From contig NZ_JAIUFY010000005.1 in assembly GCF_020165855.1 (NCBI RefSeq), forward strand, positions 248,001 to 312,000: a stretch of 64,000 bases of DNA, written 5' to 3'. The stretch is from Celeribacter litoreus. Lineage in GTDB: Bacteria; Pseudomonadota; Alphaproteobacteria; Rhodobacterales; Rhodobacteraceae. The notes under the pieces are model-generated. The model was given only the letters and a program-made list of their open reading frames with translations. It made no database searches and was not told the DNA's origin. This document shows, piece by piece, positions 58,051-64,000 of the stretch. Made by a program: the position numbers and the translations under genes. The first letter of the stretch is position 1, and every line of letters starts with the position of its first letter.

Positions 58051-60612
58051 TTAGCTGCGCGGTTTGGAGTTTTCCGGATCGTAGAGCGGCGCGTAGCCGA
58101 CACCTGCGACTTCGACCGGATAGGTCTCGTCGAGGTAGGTGACGTGGAGCGTGCGACCCACTTCACAGTACTCTTTCGGCAGGTAAGCGAGCGCGATGTT
58201 TTTACCAACGGTCGGGCCATAGGCCACAGAGGTGGTGAACGAACGACGGCCCAGTTCGTCGATGAGAACCTCACCCGTTTCCGGATCCATCACCGGCATG
58301 GTGGTGTTCGGATAACGCTTCACGCCGTTGGAGTCCGTGTGCTCATGCATCACCAGCGTGCAGAGCATCGCCGGCTGTTGTTCGCGGGCACGGTATTCGA
58401 GGTGCTTCGCTTTGCCAACGAAGTCGGCCTCTTTCACCTTCGGACGCGACAGGTCAGCCTCGTAGAGGTTGTACATCGTGTTCAGGTCGGCGTTCTGCAG
58501 ACGCAGGGATTTCTCCAGACGACGGGAGTTGGCGTAGGTTTCGACACCCACGGCCATCACGCCGGTCGAGCGCAGTGCATCCCAGACAGCGAGGCCGTCT
58601 TCGTAACGCATGTGAAGTTCCCAACCTTGCTCACCCACATAGGAGATGCGGAACGCGGAGACTTTCTTGCCTGCGATTTCGATCGTCTTGATCGCTGCAA
58701 ACGGGAAGTTCTCGATGTCGAGCATGTCCGGATCGGCGACAACCTTTTTCAGGTTCTCACGCGCGTTCGGACCCCAGATGCCGATGGTGGTGAAGTCTTC
58801 GGTCGTCTCGGTGATGGTCACGTCGAGACCGCGGTCTTCGGCCATGCGCTTCATGTACATGAGATCGCGCGGACCAGCGTCGGCACCGTTCACGAGGCGG
58901 CAGCGGTCTTCCATGCGGAACACCGTGAAGTCGGCGCGAACCATGCCTTCTTCATCGAGCATGTGGGTGTAGATACCCTTGCCGATGTTGTTGTCGCCAC
59001 CGATTTTCGCCGCACAGAGGTATTCCATCAGCTCGACGTGGTCCGGTCCGGAGATGTCGGTCATGTGGAAGTGCGACAGGTTGATGATGCCGCAGTCTGC
59101 GGACATCTCGAGTTGCTCGGCGTTGGAGACGCGCCAGAAGTGACGGTTGTCCCACTCGGCTTCACGCACCGGAACCTGATCTGCGTATTTTTCGAGAAGG
59201 TGCTCGTTGGCTGCGTAGCCATGGGCACGTTCCCAGCCGCCAAGCTCCATGAAGTAGCCACCGAGTTCGACTTCGCGCTCGTAGAACGGCGAACGACGGA
59301 CGCCGCGACCGTTAGCGAAAGGCTCACGCGGGTGCACTGGCGGGTTGTAGATTTTGGCAGCGGTTTCTTCGCAGCGGCCCCAAATCCACTCTTCGGTCAA
59401 CTGGTAGTCGCTGAAACGTGCGTAATCGATGCCGTTGTGGTCCACATCGGTGCGGCCTTTGGTCATCCAGTCGGCGATGAGCTTGCCCATGCCCGGGCCG
59501 TCTTTGACCCAGATCGCGACGGCGTACCACAGGCCACGCAGTTTGCGGCTCTCACCCATGGACGGACCGCCATCGGTGGTGGTTTGCAGCAGGCCGTTGA
59601 AGGAGTGCGCTTCGTTGAAGCCGAGTTCTGCGAGGATCGGGGTGAGTTCCATCGCTTTTTCGAGCGGCTCGATCACGTCTTCCAGAACGAGGTCGCGCAT
59701 GGACGGACCCATGCGGGCTTCTTCTTTTTCGAGAATGTCGCGCGGGTGAACCATGCGCACGTCTTTCTCGTAGTAGTAGCCCCATTCCATCTGGCCACCT
59801 TCGGTGGTCGCAGGATCGCCGGTGTCGCGCATGTAGGCGGAGTTGCCTTGGTCGCGGAGCAGCGGGCGGCCGATCTCGAGGCCGGTGCCTGCAAATTCAT
59901 CATACGGTCCGAAGAAGGTCAGCGGGTGGTCGACCGGCATGACCGGAAGGTCTTCGCCAGCCATTTCGGCGATCAGGCGGCCCCAGAGACCGGCACAGAC
60001 CACGACGTAATCGGCCATGATGGTGCCACGGTGGGTTTTCACGCCGGTGACGCGACCGTTTTCGGTCAGAAGTTCCAGAGCCGGGGTGTTCGCGAACACT
60101 TTGAGCTTGCCAGATTTCTCGGCAGCGTCGATCAGCTCGCCTGCAACGGCTTGGGAGCGCGGCACAACGAGACCGGCATCCGGATCCCACATTGCGCATT
60201 CGATCTCGTCTTCTTCGAGAAGCGGGAATTTTTCTTTGGCTTCTGCTGCCGTGATCATCTTCACGTTGGAGCCGAACGCACGACCGGAGTCACAGCGACG
60301 CTTGAGCTCGGTCAGACGGTCCTCGTCGCCTTTGCGGCAGACTTCGATGCCGCCGATGCGGGAATAACGGCCCATCTTCTCGTAGAAGTCCATCGAGTAC
60401 ATGGTGCTCCATGTGCTCAACAGATCGTGGCTGGTGGCGAAACAGAAATCGGACGCGTGACCGGTGGAGCCGATGTCCGTGGGAACTGCGGATTTGTCGA
60501 TGCCGACAATATCTTCCCAACCGTTTTCGATGAGGTGATGCGCGACGGACGCGCCAACGATACCGCCAAGACCGACGATAACGACTTTAGCCCTGCTGGG
60601 GAACGAAGACAT
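58051..60612 (-). CDS. Dimethylglycine/sarcosine-dehydrogenase-like FAD protein with GcvT domain
   Basis: An 853-residue two-part enzyme: an N-terminal FAD-dependent DAO-type oxidase domain (residues about 8-370, GLGGIVG at 14-20), an FAO_M linker, then a GcvT aminomethyltransferase domain and its C-terminal beta-barrel. His52 in STGHAS lies where dimethylglycine dehydrogenase binds FAD covalently. Such enzymes oxidise N-methyl amines and pass the methyl carbon to tetrahydrofolate. ATG 60612 is used (TTG 60621 is an alternative). FolD, PurU and ETF upstream fit this chemistry. The exact N-methyl substrate is unknown. Confidence 0.88.
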   Translation of the reverse strand: MSSFPSRAKVVIVGLGGIVGASVAHHLIENGWEDIVGIDKSAVPTDIGSTGHASDFCFATSHDLLSTWSTMYSMDFYEKMGRYSRIGGIEVCRKGDEDRLTELKRRCDSGRAFGSNVKMITAAEAKEKFPLLEEDEIECAMWDPDAGLVVPRSQAVAGELIDAAEKSGKLKVFANTPALELLTENGRVTGVKTHRGTIMADYVVVCAGLWGRLIAEMAGEDLPVMPVDHPLTFFGPYDEFAGTGLEIGRPLLRDQGNSAYMRDTGDPATTEGGQMEWGYYYEKDVRMVHPRDILEKEEARMGPSMRDLVLEDVIEPLEKAMELTPILAELGFNEAHSFNGLLQTTTDGGPSMGESRKLRGLWYAVAIWVKDGPGMGKLIADWMTKGRTDVDHNGIDYARFSDYQLTEEWIWGRCEETAAKIYNPPVHPREPFANGRGVRRSPFYEREVELGGYFMELGGWERAHGYAANEHLLEKYADQVPVREAEWDNRHFWRVSNAEQLEMSADCGIINLSHFHMTDISGPDHVELMEYLCAAKIGGDNNIGKGIYTHMLDEEGMVRADFTVFRMEDRCRLVNGADAGPRDLMYMKRMAEDRGLDVTITETTEDFTTIGIWGPNARENLKKVVADPDMLDIENFPFAAIKTIEIAGKKVSAFRISYVGEQGWELHMRYEDGLAVWDALRSTGVMAVGVETYANSRRLEKSLRLQNADLNTMYNLYEADLSRPKVKEADFVGKAKHLEYRAREQQPAMLCTLVMHEHTDSNGVKRYPNTTMPVMDPETGEVLIDELGRRSFTTSVAYGPTVGKNIALAYLPKEYCEVGRTLHVTYLDETYPVEVAGVGYAPLYDPENSKPRS

Positions 60613-60711
60613 ATCTCTCAATCCTTCTTTTCGAGGTGTTTGTCTGGGTGTGGCGCGGGGAGCGAGCGCCGAGAATTACGGGGAAGCGTGTCGGCCCCGA
60701 AACCGACGACA

Positions 60712-60742
60712 GCCGCGCGGAGGAAAACTCCCTCCGCGCGGC
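60712..60742 (-). terminator. Hairpin 1 after folD
   Basis: A perfect 12-base-pair stem (GCCGCGCGGAGG with CCTCCGCGCGGC) with a seven-base loop lies between folD and the dehydrogenase gene. It is very stable but lacks a T-run on the minus strand, so it may reduce rather than end transcription. Confidence 0.65.
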
Positions 60743-60752
60743 CAGAATGCAT

Positions 60753-60772
60753 GCCGAAATTGGTATTTCGGC
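60753..60772 (-). other. Hairpin 2 after folD
   Basis: A perfect 8-base-pair stem (GCCGAAAT with ATTTCGGC) and TGGT loop begins seven bases after the folD stop, in tandem with hairpin 1. Together they fill the 166-base gap and separate expression of folD and the dehydrogenase. Confidence 0.6.
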
Positions 60773-60778
60773 GTCGTG

Positions 60779-61666
60779 TCATGCGCCCAGCTCCGGGATA
60801 TCGTAACCTTTGCAGCGATATGCGGCAATGAGCGTGTTGTGCATGAGCGTCATAATGGTCATCGGACCGACGCCCCCCGGCACGGGGGTGATGGCGCGCG
60901 CGCGCACAGCGGCGGAGGCAAAGTCCACATCGCCCACGAGGTGTTTCTCACCGTCGCGGATGATGCGGCTGGTGCCCACGTCGATCACGGTGGCGCCCGG
61001 TTTGATCCAGTCACCCTTGATCATTTCGGCCTGACCGACAGCGGCGACAACGATGTCCGCCTTGCCGACTTTTTCCGGAAGATCAGCGGTGCGCGAATGC
61101 GCCATGGTCACGGTGCAGTTCTCTGCGAGCAGAAGCTGCGCCATCGGCTTGCCGACGAGGATCGAGCGACCGACGACGATGGCATCCAGGCCCGAGAGGG
61201 AACCCAGTTGGTCCTTGAGAAGCATCAGGCAGCCGAGCGGCGTGCAGGACACGAGCCCTGGCAGACCGGATGCGAGATATCCCGCGCTCAGCGGATGGAG
61301 CCCGTCGACATCCTTGGCTGGATCGATGGCTTCGATAACCTGAAGACTATCGAGATGACGGGGCAGGGGCAGCTGGACGAGGATGCCGTCTACGGTTTCG
61401 TCGGCGTTCAGTTGCGCCACGAGGTCCATGAGGGTTTCCTGCGTCGTGTCTTCGGGCAGGCTGTGCTCGAAGCTTTCCATGCCCAGCTTGCGGGCCATGC
61501 GACCTTTGGAGCGGACGTAGATTTCGCTGGCCGGATCAGAGCCGACGAGCACCACAGCAAGACCGGGCGCGCGGCCCGATTTTTGGGTGAATACGGCTGC
61601 TTTTTCAGCAATCCGATCCCCGAGGCCGGCTGCAAAGGCTTTCCCGTCGATGATTTGTGCGGTCAT
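60779..61666 (-). CDS. folD: FolD bifunctional methylene-THF dehydrogenase/cyclohydrolase
   Basis: A 295-residue FolD that oxidises 5,10-methylene-THF and hydrolyses the product to 10-formyl-THF. The catalytic YVRSK lysine is at residue 54, the substrate Asp in KDVDGLHP near 121, the nucleotide-binding [11 protein letters not shown] near 166 and the C-terminal [11 protein letters not shown] near 262 are all present. It sits between PurU and the demethylating dehydrogenase, so it takes the methylene-THF made by that enzyme. It is likely an additional, pathway-specific copy. Confidence 0.95.
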   Translation of the reverse strand: MTAQIIDGKAFAAGLGDRIAEKAAVFTQKSGRAPGLAVVLVGSDPASEIYVRSKGRMARKLGMESFEHSLPEDTTQETLMDLVAQLNADETVDGILVQLPLPRHLDSLQVIEAIDPAKDVDGLHPLSAGYLASGLPGLVSCTPLGCLMLLKDQLGSLSGLDAIVVGRSILVGKPMAQLLLAENCTVTMAHSRTADLPEKVGKADIVVAAVGQAEMIKGDWIKPGATVIDVGTSRIIRDGEKHLVGDVDFASAAVRARAITPVPGGVGPMTIMTLMHNTLIAAYRCKGYDIPELGA

Positions 61667-61693
61667 TTGCGCACCTCCTTGATAATCATGAAA

Positions 61694-61715
61694 GGGGACC
61701 GGAGAACCGGTCCCC
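61694..61715 (-). terminator. Hairpin between purU and folD
   Basis: A perfect 9-base-pair stem (GGGGACCGG with CCGGTCCCC) with an AGAA-type loop, followed on the minus strand by TTTCATG, lies in the 62-base gap between purU and folD. Probably a partial terminator. Confidence 0.65.
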
Positions 61716-61728
61716 TAACGGGCAGGGA

Positions 61729-62586
61729 TTACGGAGTGAACACCACGGTGCGGTGATCATTGAGCATGACGCGGCCTTCGAGGTGGTATTTCACCGCACG
61801 CGCGAGAACGCGGGACTCGATGTCACGGCCGGTGGCCACAAAGTCTTCGGCAGACATGGTGTGGGTGACGCGCTCGGTTTCCTGTTCGATGATCGGGCCT
61901 TCGTCGAGGTCCGGGGTCACGTAGTGTGCGGTCGCGCCGATGAGTTTCACACCACGGTCATAGGCCTGGTGATACGGCTTTGCGCCTTTGAAGGACGGCA
62001 GGAAGGAGTGGTGGATGTTGATGATCATACCGAAGAGCTGGTTGGACAGCTCGTTGGAAATCACCTGCATATAGCGGGCGAGGATCACCAGCTCCGCACC
62101 GGTTTCCTGAACGAGAGCGGAGAGCTTTTCTTCCTGCTCTGCTTTGTTCTCTTTGTTCACCGGCCAGCAGTGGAACGGGATACCTTCCTGATCGGCAACT
62201 TTGCGGGCGTCTTCATGGTTGGACACGATGGCCACCACTTCTGCATCGAGCCAGCCAGTTTTGATCTGGTAGAGAAGGTGCAGCATCGCGTGGTCGAATT
62301 TCGACACCATGATGATGATCTTCGGCTTGCGGGTCTCGTCCTCAACTTTGAGCTTGAGGTTGAAGCGGTCCACAGACGGTTTCAGTGCCAGTTCGATGGC
62401 GTCGCGCTCGATGGCCTCCGGGAAGAGGCAGGACATACGCAGGAAGAACTTGTTCGTCTTGCGGTCCCAGAACTGGTTGGACTCAGCGATGTTCGCGCCG
62501 CGGGAGGACATTGCGGTGGTGACGGCGGCAACGATGCCCGGCTGGTCGTCACAGGCGATGCGCAGGGTGTAGGAATTGGAGCTCAT
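61729..62586 (-). CDS. purU: PurU formyltetrahydrofolate deformylase
   Basis: A 285-residue PurU. An N-terminal ACT domain (YTLRIACDDQPGIVAAVT) is followed by the formyl-transferase-like hydrolase domain with MVSKFDHAMLHLLYQIK, NIHHSFLPSF (active-site His) and TAHYVTPDLDEGPIIEQ. It releases formate from 10-formyl-THF and regenerates THF. I prefer the ATG at 62586 (GGAA upstream) over 62604. It completes the path from the demethylase-derived methylene-THF to formate. Confidence 0.95.
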   Translation of the reverse strand: MSSNSYTLRIACDDQPGIVAAVTTAMSSRGANIAESNQFWDRKTNKFFLRMSCLFPEAIERDAIELALKPSVDRFNLKLKVEDETRKPKIIIMVSKFDHAMLHLLYQIKTGWLDAEVVAIVSNHEDARKVADQEGIPFHCWPVNKENKAEQEEKLSALVQETGAELVILARYMQVISNELSNQLFGMIINIHHSFLPSFKGAKPYHQAYDRGVKLIGATAHYVTPDLDEGPIIEQETERVTHTMSAEDFVATGRDIESRVLARAVKYHLEGRVMLNDHRTVVFTP

Positions 62587-62624
62587 TGGTTTGGTTCCGT
62601 TCATAAATGTCTGATGGGTGAGCG

Positions 62625-63557
62625 TCAGAGTTGACGCTCAAGCTCAGGCACGATCTCGAAGAGATCGCCAACGATGCCGTAGTCGGCCACTTGGAAGATC
62701 GGCGCGTCTTCATCGGTGTTGATCGCAACGATGATTTTGCTGTCCTTCATGCCGGCGAGGTGCTGGATCGCACCGGAAATGCCACAGGCGATGTAGAGAT
62801 CTGGAGCCACGACTTTACCGGTCTGACCGACCTGAAGATCGTTTGCGGCATAGCCAGCATCCACAGCAGCGCGCGACGCGCCAACGGCGGCACCGAGTTT
62901 GTCGGCGAGCGGGGTGATGATCTCGTTGAATTTCTCGTCAGAACCGAGGGCACGGCCACCGGAGACGATGATTTTCGCGGAGTTCAGTTCCGGACGGTCG
63001 CTTTCAGACAGGATGTTCTGAACGAAGCTGGACAGATCGCTGCCCTCAGCCGGTGCATCCACTGAGGAAACCGCAGCGGAGCCACCTTCACCAGCGGCAG
63101 CGAAGCTCGCGGTGCGGACGGTGAGCACTTTGGTTGCATCGGTGGCTTGCACCACTTCGATGGCGTTGCCCGCGTAGATCGGACGTTTGAAGGTATCTGC
63201 AGAGACCACTTCGATCACCTCGGAGACCTGCATCACGTCGAGAAGGGCAGCGACGCGCGGCAGCACGTTTTTGCCTGTCGTGGTGGCCGGTGCGACGATG
63301 GTGTCGTAGTCGCCTGCGAGGGATACGATGAGAGCGGCAGATGCCTCTGCGAGACGCTCGGCGAGTGCATCGCTCTCGGCGACGAGCACTTTGCGCACGC
63401 CTGCGAGTTTCGCGGCGGCCTCAGCGGCAGCAGCGGCGTCTTTGCCCGCGATCAGGATGTCGACGTCACCGCCGATTTGGGACGCTGCGGTCAGGGCCTT
63501 TGCGGTCTGGTCCGACAGGGTCGCGTTGTCATGTTCTGCAAAAAGAAGAGTAGCCAT
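62625..63557 (-). CDS. etfA: Electron transfer flavoprotein alpha subunit
   Basis: A 310-residue ETF alpha (FixB family). The C-terminal FAD-binding stretch is clear ([13 protein letters not shown] near residue 224; [16 protein letters not shown] near 260; [19 protein letters not shown]). It takes electrons from the upstream-flavin dehydrogenase and hands them to ETF:quinone oxidoreductase. Coupled with the beta subunit 20 bases upstream. Confidence 0.95.
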   Translation of the reverse strand: MATLLFAEHDNATLSDQTAKALTAASQIGGDVDILIAGKDAAAAAEAAAKLAGVRKVLVAESDALAERLAEASAALIVSLAGDYDTIVAPATTTGKNVLPRVAALLDVMQVSEVIEVVSADTFKRPIYAGNAIEVVQATDATKVLTVRTASFAAAGEGGSAAVSSVDAPAEGSDLSSFVQNILSESDRPELNSAKIIVSGGRALGSDEKFNEIITPLADKLGAAVGASRAAVDAGYAANDLQVGQTGKVVAPDLYIACGISGAIQHLAGMKDSKIIVAINTDEDAPIFQVADYGIVGDLFEIVPELERQL

Positions 63558-63577
63558 GTTTTCAGTTCCCCTATCGG

Positions 63578-64000
63578 TCAGATGACGCCGGCTTCGTTTT
63601 TGAGCTTTTCGATCAGCTCGGCGGCGGAGGCGACTTTGATACCGGCCTGACGCTGTGCCGGCTCTTCGACGCGCAGCACGTTCAGACGGTTTTCGACGGT
63701 CACGCCGTAATCGGCGGGGGTCTTCTGATCGAGCGGCTTTTTCTTTGCCTTCATGATGTTCGGCAAAGAGGCATAGCGCGGCTCGTTGAGACGCAGGTCG
63801 GCGGTCACGACAGCGGGGAGCTTGATCTCGATGGCTTGAAGGCCGCCGTCCACCTCACGCGTGACTTTCGCGGAACCGTCGCTCAGTTCGACTTCGGAAG
63901 CGAAGGTGCCCTGCGACCAGCCGAGAAGGGCAGAGAGCATCTGACCGGTCTGGTTAGCGTCATCATCAATGGCCTGTTTGCCGAGGATCACGAGACCCGG
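63578..64000 (-). CDS. etfB: Electron transfer flavoprotein beta subunit, partial
   Basis: Only the last 140 codons are in the window; the gene continues past the right edge. The [18 protein letters not shown] stretch and the C-terminal [21 protein letters not shown] are diagnostic of ETF beta (FixA family). It precedes etfA with a 20-base gap. Confidence 0.95.
   Translation of the reverse strand, partial: PGLVILGKQAIDDDANQTGQMLSALLGWSQGTFASEVELSDGSAKVTREVDGGLQAIEIKLPAVVTADLRLNEPRYASLPNIMKAKKKPLDQKTPADYGVTVENRLNVLRVEEPAQRQAGIKVASAAELIEKLKNEAGVI

Noticed and set aside
58033-60831. A 932-codon open frame on the plus strand opposite the demethylase gene
   Set aside because: The minus-strand frame encodes a clear FAD-GcvT protein. 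The plus-strand frame has no recognisable domain and is a by-product of high-GC codon use.
1-64000. tRNA, rRNA, CRISPR, prophage or insertion sequence
   Set aside because: No tRNA-like cloverleaf, repeat array, transposase or integrase was recognised when reading the window; short RNA genes could still be missed by eye.

Overview
The window reads as one continuous piece of chromosome from an alphaproteobacterium, most likely a Rhodobacterales/Roseobacter-group species. The evidence is high GC with dense, often overlapping genes, a GTTC-N7-GTTC type SOS box in front of imuA-imuB, and an unusually rich set of TRAP, TAXI-TRAP and ABC uptake systems next to catabolic enzymes. I found no rRNA or tRNA gene, no CRISPR array, no phage gene and no insertion sequence.

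Layout. (1) 1-810: 5' end of imuB plus imuA (SOS mutagenesis), divergent from an alpha/beta hydrolase (915-1784). (2) 1965-4651: a three-gene operon of a glutamine-synthetase-like ligase, an N-formylglutamate-amidohydrolase-like enzyme and an isochorismatase-fold hydrolase. (3) 4716-10094 (minus): a polyamine-type ABC importer with a class III aminotransferase, divergent from an RpiR regulator (10277-11173). (4) 11215-19050: aldehyde dehydrogenase, ATP-dependent HyuB/HyuA hydrolase, omega-aminotransferase and a GntR regulator. Three copies of a 15-bp inverted repeat (GTGATC-N3-GATCAC) link these promoters into a probable regulon, whose enzymes would fit conversion of a lactam to an omega-amino acid, a semialdehyde and a dicarboxylate.

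(5) 19431-38718 (plus): an AraC regulator followed by about 18 kb of co-directional genes. These are a YbhB-like protein, a PuuE-like deacetylase, a TRAP transporter, a crotonase-fold protein, two MmgE/PrpD proteins, an acyl-CoA ligase, an amidase, a peptide-type ABC transporter with fused ATPases, a GMC oxidoreductase and a GlcG-like protein. This looks like a complete uptake and degradation module for an unidentified compound. (6) 38776-51639: two maleate-isomerase-family proteins, an SDR, a GntR regulator and an FAD monooxygenase on the minus strand; a TAXI-TRAP transporter and an AbrB-family protein on the plus strand; then a metallo-hydrolase, a probable pseudo-amidase, a LysR regulator and an N-carbamoylsarcosine-amidase-like hydrolase.

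(7) 51759-55299 (minus): an iron-siderophore type ABC importer preceded by two tandem palindromes. (8) 55478-57974: methyltransferase, OsmC-like and tautomerase genes divergent from an HxlR-type regulator. (9) 58051-64000 (minus): dimethylglycine/sarcosine-dehydrogenase-like protein, FolD, PurU and electron-transfer flavoprotein alpha and beta (beta cut by the window edge). This is a coherent oxidative N-demethylation module: electrons go to ETF and the one-carbon unit passes through tetrahydrofolate to formate.

Most assignments are to family level. Substrates are inferred from gene neighbourhood and are not shown by the sequence.
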